Of a stretch of 64,000 nt of DNA, positions 1 to 8,977 are shown in pieces. The DNA is from Rhodovastum sp963709085. GTDB taxonomy: Bacteria > Pseudomonadota > Alphaproteobacteria > Acetobacterales > Acetobacteraceae. The translations under genes were made by a program, and so were the position numbers. The stretch is from contig CAVPVB010000007.1 of assembly GCA_963709085.1 (NCBI GenBank), forward strand, positions 1,178,001-1,242,000, in the 5' to 3' direction. The number at the start of each line of letters is the position of its first letter. The stretch's first letter is position 1. Below the pieces are notes generated by a model, which saw only the letters and a program-made list of their open reading frames with translations, made no database searches and was not told the origin of the DNA.

Positions 1-2
1 CG

Positions 3-837
3 CTGACCCGCTGGGCGATCCAGGCGATCCTGCAGACAAGGCGCTGGCTGCCCGACCGCCGCATCGCCATCGTCGGCGACAGCAGCTTCGCCACCCTCGA
101 ACTGATCGCCGCGGTCCGCCGCCGCGTCCGTCTGATCACCCGCCTGCGGCTCGATGCCAACCTGTTCGCGCCGGCCCTGCCGCGCCCGCCCGGCCAGCGC
201 GGCCGGCCGGCGCTGAAAGGCAAGCCTCTGCCCAAGCTCAGCGCCGTGCTGGCGAACCCGGCAACCGTCTGGACCAAGCTGCAGGTGACCGACTGGTATG
301 GTGGCGAGACCCGGCTGGTCGAAATCGTCTCCGGCACCGCGGTCTGGTACCATGCCGGCCTGCCGCCGGCGCCGCTCCGCTGGGTGCTGGTGCGCGATCC
401 GTCCGGCCAGCGCGAGCCGCAGGCCTTCCTCAGCACCAACCTCGACGACACACCGGCGGAGATCCTGGGCTGCTTCGTCTCGCGGTGGCGCGTCGAGACG
501 ACGTTTCAGGAAGTCCGCCGCCATCTCGGCGTCGAGACCCAGCGGCAATGGTCGGACCAGGCCATCCTGCGCACCACGCCGGCGCTGCTCGGGTTGTTCT
601 CGCTGGTGACGCTGTGGGCCGGCGAGTTGATGGCAGCGCAGGCTACCGCCCTGCGCCCGCGCGGGGCCGCCTGGTATGCCAAGCAGGAACCCACCTTCAG
701 CGACGCCATCGCCGCCGTCCGCCGGGCACTTTGGTGCCCACCGCATTTTTCGATGTCCCGGCCAGGCAAGGAACGTCATCGAAATTCCCACGACTCTCCT
801 GCAGAGTCTCGTCGAGACCGTGTGCTACGCCGCCTGA
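3..837 (+). pseudogene. IS701-like transposase, C-terminal part (copy 1)
   Basis: The reading frame enters from the left window edge, so the N-terminal half is missing. It is nearly identical to the complete copy on the minus strand at 23738-25135, whose DDE_5-type fold suggests IS701-like transposases. Visible parts are the GDSSFAT segment and the later SRWRVETTFQEVRRHLG helix with its conserved Glu. Removing one A near 770 (GGAAC to GGAC) restores a C-terminus ending VETVCYAA and a TGA at 835-837. As it stands the frame shifts there and runs on into the adjacent IS4. The other copy has a different one-base insertion in the same small region. Family assignment is from memory. Confidence 0.8.
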
Positions 838-909
838 CGACTCCAGTTGTCCGTTCCACGGCACTCTGCCAAACCGGTACGCTCAAGAAACCGACGGCGG
901 AAAGCCGAG

Positions 910-2013
910 CTCAGGACTCCCCTCATTTTCTTCCTCCCACATCTTGCGCCGATTCGAGCCGAGTCTCTACCAGATCCTGGAGTGTTTTGGGATGAATGGG
1001 CGGCATGGACACGGCAACGGCGGGCCTGCGCGACGGCGGACGGCTGAAGGACATAGACGCGTTCATTCACGGCCTCTACGGCCCGGACCTGCACACCAAG
1101 TGCCGCATCTGATCGGCACGCGCGAGGAGATCGTCGTTGCCATGGACTGGACCGACTTCGACGGCGACGACCAGGCCACTCTTGCGCTCAATCTCGTGAC
1201 CGACCATGGCCGGGCGATGCCATTGTTGTGGCTGTCCGTATGGAAGGACGAGTTGAAGGATCAGCGCAACGACTTCGAGGATGCGTGTCTGCGGCGATTG
1301 TTACAGATCGTCCCGCCCGGCTGCCGTGTCACCATCCTGGCCGACCGCGGCTTCGGTGATCACAAGCTGTTCGCCTATCTGACTGAGCTTGGCTTCGCCT
1401 ATGTCATTCGCTTCCGTGGTAACATCCACGTCACCGATGCCTCCGGCGAGACGCGGACCGCCGCCGAATGGGTCGGCAAATCGGGTCGGGCGCGCAAGCT
1501 CCGGGGCGCCCGCGTCACCGCGTCGCATGCCTATCAGGTGGGTGCCGTCGTCTGTGTGCATGCCCGTGACATGAAGGAGCCGTGGTGCCTCGCGACCAGC
1601 GACGCCGCGGCACCTGTCGGGACGGTGATCAAGCGATATTCGCGGCGCTGGACCATCGAGCCCAGCTTCCGAGACACCAAGGATCTGCGCTTCGGCATGG
1701 GGATGTCCGAGATCCGCATCGCCGACCCGGAGCGACGGGACCGGCTGCTGCTCATCAGTGCCTTCGCCATGGTGCTGCTCACCATGCTCGGAGCGGCCGG
1801 GGAGAGCCTGGGCATGGACCGACAGGCTCAAGTCCAACACGTCGAAAACACGCACGCATTCGCTGTTCCGCCAGGGATGCATGCTCTACGAGTTGATCCC
1901 GAACATGCCCGAGCATCGGCTCCTGCCGCTGATGCAGAGGTTCGCGGAAATGCTGGCGCAAAGCGGCCTGCTTTGCTGGTTAATGCCGAAAGCGAAATGA
2001 GGGGATGGGTGAG
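910..2013 (+). mobile_element. IS4-family element, copy 1, internally deleted
   Basis: The left end CTCAGGACTCCCCTCATTT and the right end AAATGAGGGGATGGGTGAG match the intact copy at 54543-55827. Flanks (AAAGCCGAG on the left, GTTGTCACC on the right) do not match as a 9-bp duplication, unlike the intact copies, so at least one side was rearranged after insertion. Confidence 0.85.
996..2000 (+). pseudogene. IS4 transposase remnant (copy 1)
   Basis: Against the intact 394-residue copy at 54630-55814 this gene lacks 181 bp just after the codons for GPDLHTK (junction near 1100). It also has an extra G near 1825 (GACAGGCTC against GACAGCTC), so the frame is broken twice. The DDE residues survive in pieces: VAMDWTDFDG, LADRGFGD, and the IS4 signature Tyr-2-Arg-3-Glu-6-Lys in YSRRWTIEPSFRDTK. 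A long reading frame running through from the IS701-like element into this gene is an accident of these lesions. It cannot make an active transposase. Confidence 0.9.
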
Positions 2014-2541
2014 GTTGTCACCCACAACCCCAACACCTTGTGTGCGGCGTCGCGTATGGGTTGCCAAGCGTCTAAAAGCAAAGGAAGCGGCGTTTATTTA
2101 ACAAATTTTGAATGTTATTGCGATATATACGCCGGCTTTCGTAAAATTCGGCGAATATGCCAGAATAGGCGGTAATATATTGGTTGCCTATGCGGGCTAC
2201 CATATCTGGTAGCTGCGGGTGACAACCGGATAGCATGGAACCAACCTTGCCATCCAATCTTCGGTTGTGAATCATTTCGCGAACACAACCGCACCCGCAG
2301 TGCTCGGTTGTTCGACCGCCTCAAATACCCGCTCCGTCGGACACGTCGCATGGCGAGCGGTGCTCCTCGGCCGGCGTGGCCTGCGAGGTCTCAGGAATTG
2401 AATTGATTATGATTTGCACCGCGTTTGGCGTCGCGATCAGAGAAGCCCGGGGGGCAACCCCCATAGGCACCAAGATTAGAGCAAACCGCAGGTTAGTTGC
2501 GACGACCCCCGGCTCCTCCCATGTAGGGGGCGGAGGTATGC
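2014..2541. other. AT-rich non-coding gap
   Basis: About 530 bases between IS4 and the IS630 remnant, clearly more AT-rich than their surroundings at 2090-2290. I see no convincing gene. Two inverted repeats stand out: GCTACCA-TATC-TGGTAGC at 2196-2213, and CGGTTGTG (2262-2269) facing CACAACCG (2284-2291). The start codon at 2542 has a purine-rich stretch before it (GGGGGCGGAGG), which probably belongs to the IS630 end. Confidence 0.5.
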
Positions 2542-2983
2542 ATGGCTGGAGCCTATTCGACAGACCTGCGCGCCCGTGTGCTGGAGGCGGTTGCAGCGGG
2601 TGAGGTGCCGAACACCGTGGCGGCGCGGTTCTTGGTGGACCGTGCGACGGTCTATCGCTGGGTGGCGGCGGCCCGCGATGAGGGGCGGCGTGCGCCCAAG
2701 CCAAAGATCTGCGGGCCGAAGCCGGTGATCCGGGACGGGGTCTTGGCGGTGTTGCAGCACACGCTGGAGGAGAACAATGCCCTGACCCTCACCGAGTGCC
2801 GTGACCGACTGGGCGAGGAAACCGGCGTGTGGGTCCATCCCTGGACAGTGGGCCGGGCGCTGCGGCGCTTGGACTCGACGTGAAAGAAACGGACCTTCCA
2901 CGCGGCTGAACAGGATCGCCCGGACGTGGCCCGGGCGCGTGCGCGGTGGTGGACCAACCCGGTCGGTGGGGTTGGCGGAATTG

Positions 2984-3128
2984 GTAACTGGGGCAAAACC
3001 CCGGGCGAAATCGGAACGACAGCGGTTCGATCCGGGTTTGGCCGTCGAGAAATGGCAGATTTCTGCGGCCGCCGTTCCGTGGGCGGACGTATGCTGCACC
3101 TGCTTACCCGGGGTTTTGCCCCGGTTAC
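2984..3128 (+). mobile_element. MITE-B, 145 bp, IS66-like ends
   Basis: It starts GTAACTGGGGCAAAACCCCG and ends CGGGGTTTTGCCCCGGTTAC. It is flanked by the 8-bp direct repeat CGGAATTG (2976-2983 and 3129-3136), and removing one repeat plus the element restores the IS630 frame. The ends match those of the intact IS66-like element at 50438-52146, which also has an 8-bp duplication, so that IS is the likely source of transposase. The interior carries a 56-bp segment (3048-3103) shared with MITE-A. Confidence 0.9.
3048..3103 (+). other. 56-bp cassette shared by MITE-A and MITE-B
   Basis: It begins with the hairpin AGAAAT-GGCAG-ATTTCT (3048-3064), followed by a second G+C-rich inverted repeat, and ends with CGTATGCTGCACCTGC. 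The MITE-A version (25730-25785) has exactly the same length and about 40 of 56 identical positions. The two outer base pairs of the first stem differ but stay paired. Read as protein, both begin MADF and end GRMLHL with seven residues between. Function unknown. Confidence 0.75.
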
Positions 3129-3274
3129 CGGAATTGCTCCGAAGCGCCTGGTATTCCTCGATGAATGCGGCGTGATGACCGACATGGCTCGCCTGTATGG
3201 CCGCAGCCCGCGCGGTGAGCGGGCCTACGCGACCGTGCCTTTCGGGCACCGGAAGCGGCTGAGAGCCTGTTTGA

Positions 3275-4268
3275 CTATCCCATAGACGCTTTTTTGCGGC
3301 AGTAGGCGCGAAGGACGCGGTGGACATTGGCAATCTCGACCGCATCTTCTGCGGCGGCTGGACTTTGTTCCAAATTACGAGTCAGGCGGCGGTAACGATT
3401 GGTCAAGGTGCCGAAAGTCGCCTCGATGCGCCAGCGCACTGGCAGCGGCTTGAAGCCGGGGATGCCGGCCTCCCTGGATGAAATCTGGACCTCCATGCCG
3501 TGTCGCTCAGCCGCCGCCGCCACCCGCGGACCAACATAGTGCTCTGCGTCATTAATATTGCGGTTAATGGCTAAAAATGAAACCGCATGACGGCGGAGCC
3601 GTGTATTGAAGCAGCCTCAGCAGCACAGGCATCTTTCATTGTCGTAGGCAGATGATCAGGGACATCTGAATGCTCAACTACCGCAAAATGAACGACGCAT
3701 TGCAATAGGCTGCGTCAACCTTTACGCGCTTTGGCGCCCAGCCGGCCTCGGCGGCCCGGTCAAGAAGCGGCGGCGCCACCGTGCTATCATGGACATTGGC
3801 AGCCGTGACCAGCACGGCCAACACGAAGCCGAGCGAGCCGGCCAGCACGTGCCGCTTGATGCCCTTGATCCGCTTGTTGCCGTCCACGCCCCGCTCGCCC
3901 GCCTGGGGACCGGACACCACGCTCTGCGAGTTGAGGATCACCGTCTCCGGCTCCGCCGGCCTGCCGCACCGTTGGCGGACGCCACGTATCAACAACCCCG
4001 CGATATCGGCCCAGATGCCATCGGCGCGAAACCGGTCATACCAAGTCCGGACGGTCTGCCACGGGCCAAAGTCCTTGGGGAGATAGCGCCACCCGCAGCC
4101 GGTCTTCTCAAGGTAGAAACAGGCGTTGACCATTTCCCGCAGATCGGCCGTCAGGGTCGCATAAATTGAAAAAACGGCAGCAATCGTCGCCCACTCGGCA
4201 TCTGTCAGATCGCTCGGGTAGCGCCGACCGTCATTCTTGTACTGCTCACGCTGTTCCGCCGTCCACAT
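3275..4268 (-). pseudogene. IS5-family transposase, split by MITE-C (copy 1)
   Basis: The start MWTAEQREQYKNDGRRYP at 4268 and the stop at 3275 match the uninterrupted 274-residue copy at 36083-36907. MITE-C (3539-3704) cuts it after KVDAAY. Beyond that break, the motif that is normally DSQSV in this family reads NSQSV here: the first catalytic Asp of the DDE triad is Asn. The copy at 36083 has the same change. The second Asp (KVDAAY) and the Glu (WRIEATFG) remain visible. This copy should be inactive for two reasons. Confidence 0.88.
3539..3704 (-). mobile_element. MITE-C, 166 bp (copy 1)
   Basis: It is inserted in the IS5 transposase gene with a 3-bp duplication (ATA on this strand, 3536-3538 and 3705-3707). 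Its ends form an imperfect inverted repeat of about 30 bp around TGCGTCATTAATATTGCGG and TGCGTCGTTCATTTTGCGG. A second copy of the same length lies at 28519-28684 inside istB with duplication TAC. I see no coding potential and no matching full-length IS in the window. Confidence 0.85.
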
Positions 4269-4522
4269 CGCACGTCCCTCCTGGGAGCCCGTGTTGGAAG
4301 CCGTTCCTACCCGCCCTGCGCAACCTTCAGCACATGCCAACGCCGCCTGCAAACTGCCCAAAAGGCAAGGCACTTCACAAATCCTGACGGTTTTCCGTCA
4401 GGCCAACCACGGGAAGATTGACGACCACTCCCCTCCAAAACCGCCTGTGAGAGATCAAGGCACGACGGATAATTCTGGTCAAACAGGCTCTAATAAGGCG
4501 TGAGTTTCTCATTTTCGGGGGG

Positions 4523-4537
4523 GGGGTGAGCAGTTAC
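4523..4537 (+). repeat. Solo IS66-type terminus after a G10 run
   Basis: The sequence GGGGTGAGCAGTTAC is identical to the outer end of the IS66 fragments at 20817 (inverted) and 45477-45491, and it also occurs at 54370-54384. Here no transposase sequence precedes it, only a run of ten G. It is probably the relic of an IS66-type element removed by deletion. Confidence 0.5.
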
Positions 4538-4625
4538 GCGCGCAGACGCCGGACCATGCATATTACGGTCACGCAAGGAAATCTGCGGCAGCGTAAATTT
4601 TTTTGTCGCGGGGTCACTCCGGTCG

Positions 4626-5911
4626 CAAGGCTGTTCAACGCTGCTGGACTGGTTGACCTGAGTCCGTACGGCAACACCTGTGGGCCGAAGTGAAGGAGCT
4701 GATAAGAAAGGGGATTCCCGAACCGCGGGATGTCTGACTCTTGGGGCGGCAACCGAATCGGAGGTTGCCGTGGTTGCATTCGCGCCGTTGTTGGGCTTGC
4801 TGGCAGACGTTCCCGATCCACGTCGGGCGCAGGGGAAGCTCTACACGCTGCCCCATGTGCTGCTGTTCTCCATCCTTGCCATCGTGACTGGCTGCAACTC
4901 CTGCCGCGGCATCGTCACCTTCATCGACATGCATCGTCAAAGACTCAACACGGTCTTCGGGCTGACCTGGCGCCGTGCACCGGCTCACACCGCCGTCCGC
5001 TACATTCTCCAGGGGCTCGACCCGGCTGCGGTTGAGACGGCCTTCCGCCGCCAGGCCGCGCTGCTGCAGGCGGCACGCGCTACACCCGGACAGGGCACCA
5101 TCGCCCTCGATGGCAAGACGCTGCGCGGTAGTTTCGACAATTTCCGTGACCGTGCCGCCGCCCAGGTGCTCAGCGCGTTCGCCACTGACACCGCCCTTGT
5201 GCTCGCCCATATCGACATCGCCGAGAAGTCCAACGAGATCCCGGCGGCGCAGACGCTGCTGGCCGAACTCGGTGTCGCCGCCGGTGCCATCGGCACGCTC
5301 GATGCGATGCACTGTCAAAAAAACATTTCGAGGTCGCCGCAGAAGCCAACATCGCCCTGATCGTCCAGGTCAAGGACAACCAGCCGACCCCGCACCAGCA
5401 GATCTAGGAAATCTCCGCGACCGCGGCACCGCTCGGGTTTGCTCACAGCCACAACAACGGACGCAACCGCGACGAAAGCCGCACCGTCACCGTCTTCGAT
5501 CCCGCCGATGAACTAGCCAGCACCGACTGGCACCCCCACGTCGCTGCCATCATCCGGGTCGAACGCAAGGTCTATAGCCGCAACAGCAAGACCGGGCTGC
5601 TGAGCCACTCGTCCGAGACCGCTTTCTACATATCGAACACGCCAATCACCGCCGCCCGCGCCGCCGATGCCATCCGCGGGCACTGGGGCATCGAGACCAC
5701 ATCTCACTACAGCCGTGACGTCACCATGGGCGAAGACAGATCGCGCATCCGCACAAACCCCGGCCTGTTCGCTCGCCTGCGCAGCTTCGCCTTCAACATC
5801 TTGAAGGCCAACCAGACCAATACCCTCAGCCAGGACCGTTACCGCGCCGCCCTCGCAGGCATCGACAACCTCCTCATGCTCCTCGCTATTTCATAGCGTT
5901 GAACAGCCTTG
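4626..5911 (+). mobile_element. ISAs1-like element with 10-bp duplication
   Basis: Its inverted ends are CAAGGCTGTTCAACGCT. The left flank ACTCCGGTCG (4616-4625) reappears at 10439-10448, after the whole tower of later insertions. The elements between 5916 and 10432 therefore entered at the right-hand junction of this IS. Confidence 0.85.
4680..5896 (+). pseudogene. ISAs1-like transposase (DDE_Tnp_1-associated), broken
   Basis: The N-terminal part (PLLGLLADVPDPRRAQGKLY) is the DDE_Tnp_1-associated domain and IALDGKTLRGS carries the first catalytic Asp. At 5315-5324 the frame breaks at an A7 run in TGTCAAAAAAACAT; with one more A it would read CQKKHFEVAAEANI. Downstream a TAG interrupts QQI-EIS near 5407, after which the frame runs to RYRAALAGIDNLLMLLAIS and a stop at 5894-5896. 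GHWGIETTSHYSRDV contains the conserved C-terminal Glu region. The two lesions make this a dead gene. A GTG at 4680 is the most upstream possible start, but the true start may be 40-90 bases later. Confidence 0.85.
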
Positions 5912-5915
5912 ACTC

Positions 5916-6137
5916 CTTACCTTTACCCGCATCTAGAAAGATGCAATTTTATCATTATGTTAGCCTAGCCATCTGTGCGCCGTAGCTGAGGGAAGCCCCT
6001 TGGAACGCAGGTGCAGCATACGCCCGCTTTCGCAACGGGCATTTGGAAAATCTGCCATTTTCGGCGCTCGGCTGCGGATCGACATGATGTCGTTCTATAG
6101 TAGCGCAGGGCTTTGCCACGATGCGGGTAAAGGTAAG
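5916..6137 (-). mobile_element. MITE-A copy 1, 222 bp
   Basis: It has perfect 18-bp inverted ends CTTACCTTTACCCGCATC. It is preceded by GCCTTGACTC (5906-5915) and followed by GCCTTGAC, where an IS4 then interrupts the second repeat. The interior is nearly identical in all five copies and includes the shared 56-bp cassette, here on the minus strand. Confidence 0.92.
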
Positions 6138-6145
6138 GCCTTGAC

Positions 6146-7508
6146 CTCAGGGTTCCCCTCATTTGGACTACGGAACGTAATAAAGAAAAGAATCGGGTAA
6201 GACGCGGCAGGTTTACGAAAAGAATCGTGGTCGGCGGCTTGGCGTTCAAATATTGCCCACCCTGAATCCCTGTTGCCAAGGTCGAGAAAGTACGATTCGA
6301 GCCCTCATCATCCGAAGCAGAGGGCCGTGCCTTGTCAGCCAGCAAGCAGATCTCGTTCGAAGGCGTCCAGCGCTACCTGAAGACCCTGTTCGGCGACTGC
6401 CTGCATGCCAAGCGCATTCTCTCGCTGGCCGGCGCCACGCTGGGGGCGATCCACTCCGCCTCGATGGCGGTCGCGCTGATCGGACAGGGCCTGGCGCTGG
6501 CGCGTGGGCTGACCACCAAACACGCGGTCAAGCAGGTCGACCGCATGCTGGCCAACGAGGGCATCGATGTCGATGCCCTGCTGGGCCATTGGGTACCCTT
6601 CATCGTCGGCCAGCGGGCGAAGATCGCCGTTGCCCTGGACTGGACCGACTTCGACGCCGACGGCCAGACCACGCTCATGCTGTCTCTGCTCACCCGTCAC
6701 GGGCGGGCGACGCCGCTGTACTGGCTGACCGTCGCGGCGAACACGCTGAAGGGGCGGCGCAACTACTACGAATATCAGGTACTCGTGCGCTTCGCCGCGG
6801 CGCTGCCAAACGGGACCGAGGTCACCCTCGTCGCCGATCGCGGCTTCTGTGATCACAAGCTCTATCGTGTGCTGCGCGAGGAGCTGAAGTTCGACTTCGT
6901 CATCCGCATGCGCGCCAACATTATGGTGACCGCCGCCAATGGCGAGCGCCGCAAGGCGGGCGACTGGGTCGGTCCGGGCGGGCGGGCCCGCGTGCTGCAT
7001 GGCGCCACCGTCACCGGCCTCACCTATCCGGTCGGTACCGTCGTGTGCGTGCAGGCCAAAGGCATGAAAGAGCCCTGGTGCCTGGTCACCCCCGCCATCG
7101 ACAAGCCGGCACGTGAGCTGATCAACCTCTACGCGAAGCGCTGGGGCATCGAATGCCAGTTCCGTGATAGCAAGGACATCCGTTTCGGTATGGGCATGAG
7201 CGAGGTCCACGTCAGCACCCCCGATCGCCGCGACCGGCTGTGGCTGATCAATGCCTTTGCAGTCGCCTTGCTGACCCTGCTTGGCGCCGCCGGGGAAGCG
7301 CTCGGCTTCGACCGGCTGCTCAAGTCCAACACCACCAAGCGGCGCACCCACTCGCTGCTGCGCCAGGGAATCATGCTCTTCCAACTCATCCCAACCATGC
7401 CGGAACACCGGCTGCTGCCGCTGGTCGAAAAGTTCGCCGAGTTGCTGAACGCCCAGCCAGTCTTCGTCGAGATGTTCGGTGCGATTTGAAAATGAGGGGA
7501 GCCATGAG
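6146..7508 (+). mobile_element. IS4-family element, copy 2 (intact)
   Basis: Its ends are CTCAGGGTTCCCCTCATTT and AAATGAGGGGAGCCATGAG. It is flanked by the 9-bp duplication GGCCTTGAC (6137-6145 and 7509-7517). It landed between MITE-A copy 1 and the IS50-like element, inside their shared target sequence. Confidence 0.92.
6332..7489 (+). CDS. IS4-family transposase, intact
   Basis: 385 residues from a TTG start at 6332. It catalyses cut-and-paste movement of the surrounding IS. Catalytic parts are VALDWTDFDADG (first Asp, about residue 105), LVADRGFCDHK (second Asp, about 172), and the Tyr-2-Arg-3-Glu-6-Lys signature in YAKRWGIECQFRDSK (about 270). It is a diverged relative of the copies at 996, 25551 and 54630 (same layout, clearly different sequence). 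No frameshift or stop is visible, and both inverted ends are present, so the element looks capable of movement. Confidence 0.92.
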   Translation: MSASKQISFEGVQRYLKTLFGDCLHAKRILSLAGATLGAIHSASMAVALIGQGLALARGLTTKHAVKQVDRMLANEGIDVDALLGHWVPFIVGQRAKIAVALDWTDFDADGQTTLMLSLLTRHGRATPLYWLTVAANTLKGRRNYYEYQVLVRFAAALPNGTEVTLVADRGFCDHKLYRVLREELKFDFVIRMRANIMVTAANGERRKAGDWVGPGGRARVLHGATVTGLTYPVGTVVCVQAKGMKEPWCLVTPAIDKPARELINLYAKRWGIECQFRDSKDIRFGMGMSEVHVSTPDRRDRLWLINAFAVALLTLLGAAGEALGFDRLLKSNTTKRRTHSLLRQGIMLFQLIPTMPEHRLLPLVEKFAELLNAQPVFVEMFGAI

Positions 7509-7526
7509 GGCCTTGACTCCTTACCT

Positions 7527-8912
7527 TTACCCACATCCTAGATTCAGCGCGAGATTGAACCCGAAGAGGATGAAGCTGAAGACCTGCGAGCCGCGCGAGA
7601 GGGTCTGCCAGCCCGGTTCACCATCGCCCTTGCGATCAAGGAAGCCGCCAAACGTCGCGACACCGTGGGCGAAATCGCGGTTGGTCAGCAGCGCGTCGGG
7701 GGAACGGTTGAGCGCCAATGCCAAAATCTCGATTGTCTGCTCATCTGCGGCGACCGGGCCGTCGGGACAGGCCCGCACATCGGCGCGGCTCTGTAGCAAA
7801 CGCACCGCAACGACAGACGCGATGGCGAACAGCGGCAGGAACCGCTCAGCGGTGCGTAGTTGCGGCCGCTCGATCACACAGCCTGTTTTCAATCCTTTAT
7901 GAAATTCCTCGATCAGCCAACGGAGTTTATACCAGTCAACCTTCTCGAACGCCGCCTCCGCCGTCGTCACCGGCAGTGTCGACAGCAGAACCCACTCCAT
8001 CCGCTCGGCGTCGTTCCAGACCCGCACAACGGAGCAGCCGATCGCCTGGCTATGGCCACTACTGCAGCACCGCGGCCGCATCACCTGAGCATCGAACCAG
8101 GAGACGTTCAGTAAGACGCGCCTCCCCTTGATCTCGGTCAGGCGCCGCGCCATGGGGGCGAGCGCGCGCGCCTTGCCCAGCAGGCGCCCGCCATCCAGCA
8201 GGACGCGGTCATGCGCCAGGCGCACGAGGCACTGCCAGTTCAGCTGCAGGCACTTCTCGAAATGCGTGAACACATCGGCGCCGCGGTCGCCGATGCTGAT
8301 CCACCGCTTGCCCTGCGGGCACCGACCGATTGCCGCTATGGTCTCTTCCCACACTGCCGCTTCGGTCCGCCCCCGCGGCGGCTTCGGCCGGGGCTGGCGT
8401 TGCTTCGATCGCGCCGTGGCCAGACGACGCTTCTTCAACGCCTTGAGCAGGCGCCGCTTCTTCCGCACCCTCTCCTTGCGGGCCCAGACCGTCTGATGCG
8501 CCAGGCCAAGTATCTCGCCGGTGGATCGCACCATCAGGCACGAGTGGGCCATGAACCCCCGGCCGTGGCCGTTGCCGATCGGACCCAACCCGGTCAGGCT
8601 GTGCCGGTGCGACAAGTCCACCAGCATGTCATCGTGAATGGCCAAAACCGGTTCATCCGCCGCACAGGCGAGCGCGATCACTTGGTCGCGATGCTGCTGC
8701 GTGATCGCCCCGTGCGTCACCTCCTCCGCGTCGAACAACCGATACGCCGCCTTCGCCTCCCCAAACGTCTTCGCCTGCAAGGGGACATTCCCGCAGCCGC
8801 GCTCCGCCATCGCCGCAGCCACCTTCACGGCCCGCTCAGTCCTCCTGGAGTCACCCAGCTTCACCCGACCAAACTGCGCCTTGGCCCATTCCCATGGGTT
8901 CAACATCACCAC
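7527..8912 (-). CDS. IS4-superfamily transposase, IS50/Tn5-like
   Basis: 461 residues, starting MVMLNPWEWAKAQFGRVKLG; the frame is intact. The N-terminal region (WAKAQFGRVKLGDSRRTERAV) resembles the Tn5 DNA-binding domain. AIHDDMLVDLSH carries the first Asp and SIGDRGADVFTHF the second. YKLRWLIEEFHKGLKTG holds the Tyr-Arg-Glu-Lys signature with correct spacing. The protein is intact, but ISAs1 has separated the last 6 bp of its right end, so this copy may act mainly on MITE-A in trans. A truncated near-identical copy lies at 56755-57470. Confidence 0.9.
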   Translation of the reverse strand: MVMLNPWEWAKAQFGRVKLGDSRRTERAVKVAAAMAERGCGNVPLQAKTFGEAKAAYRLFDAEEVTHGAITQQHRDQVIALACAADEPVLAIHDDMLVDLSHRHSLTGLGPIGNGHGRGFMAHSCLMVRSTGEILGLAHQTVWARKERVRKKRRLLKALKKRRLATARSKQRQPRPKPPRGRTEAAVWEETIAAIGRCPQGKRWISIGDRGADVFTHFEKCLQLNWQCLVRLAHDRVLLDGGRLLGKARALAPMARRLTEIKGRRVLLNVSWFDAQVMRPRCCSSGHSQAIGCSVVRVWNDAERMEWVLLSTLPVTTAEAAFEKVDWYKLRWLIEEFHKGLKTGCVIERPQLRTAERFLPLFAIASVVAVRLLQSRADVRACPDGPVAADEQTIEILALALNRSPDALLTNRDFAHGVATFGGFLDRKGDGEPGWQTLSRGSQVFSFILFGFNLALNLGCG

Positions 8913-8977
8913 CCCCCACTCACCCTGTATTGCTCAGGATTTGTGCGATTTACGCATGCAAGGGGGATGTGGGTAAA

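Larger units (their letters stand above)
2542..3262 (+). pseudogene. IS630-family transposase remnant (first type)
   Basis: The N-terminal part (MAGAYSTDLRARVLEA onward) is the helix-turn-helix half of an IS630 transposase. A TGA at 2881-2883 interrupts the frame, and the same frame continues as KKRTFHAAEQDRPDVARARARW, so this looks like a sense-to-stop mutation (probably CGA to TGA). MITE-B then splits the gene at 2984-3128, after which RLVFLDECGVMTDMARLYG carries the first catalytic Asp. An IS5 end at 3263 cuts the gene after GHRKRL, and the missing 3' half is not found beyond that IS5, so a deletion accompanied or followed that insertion. Confidence 0.85.
3263..4490 (-). mobile_element. 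IS5-family element, copy 1
   Basis: Its ends are GAGCCTGTTTGAC at 3263 and the inverted copy at 4490, flanked by TGA and TAA; other copies show TGA/TGA and TCA/TTA, fitting a TNA target of the IS427 type. It interrupts the IS630 remnant on its left and itself contains MITE-C. Confidence 0.85.

Noticed and set aside
485..2101. A 538-codon open frame crossing the IS701-like element and IS4 copy 1
   Set aside because: Its first third is the wrong frame of the IS701-like gene. It enters the IS4 frame only because of the 181-bp deletion. It is a chance read-through, not a fusion protein.
5313..5327. Possible programmed -1 frameshift at A AAA AAC in the ISAs1-like transposase
   Set aside because: The heptamer and frame fit, but an in-frame TAG soon afterwards (near 5407) shows that the gene is decayed, and other ISAs1 copies here are single-frame. 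Simple loss of one A explains it.
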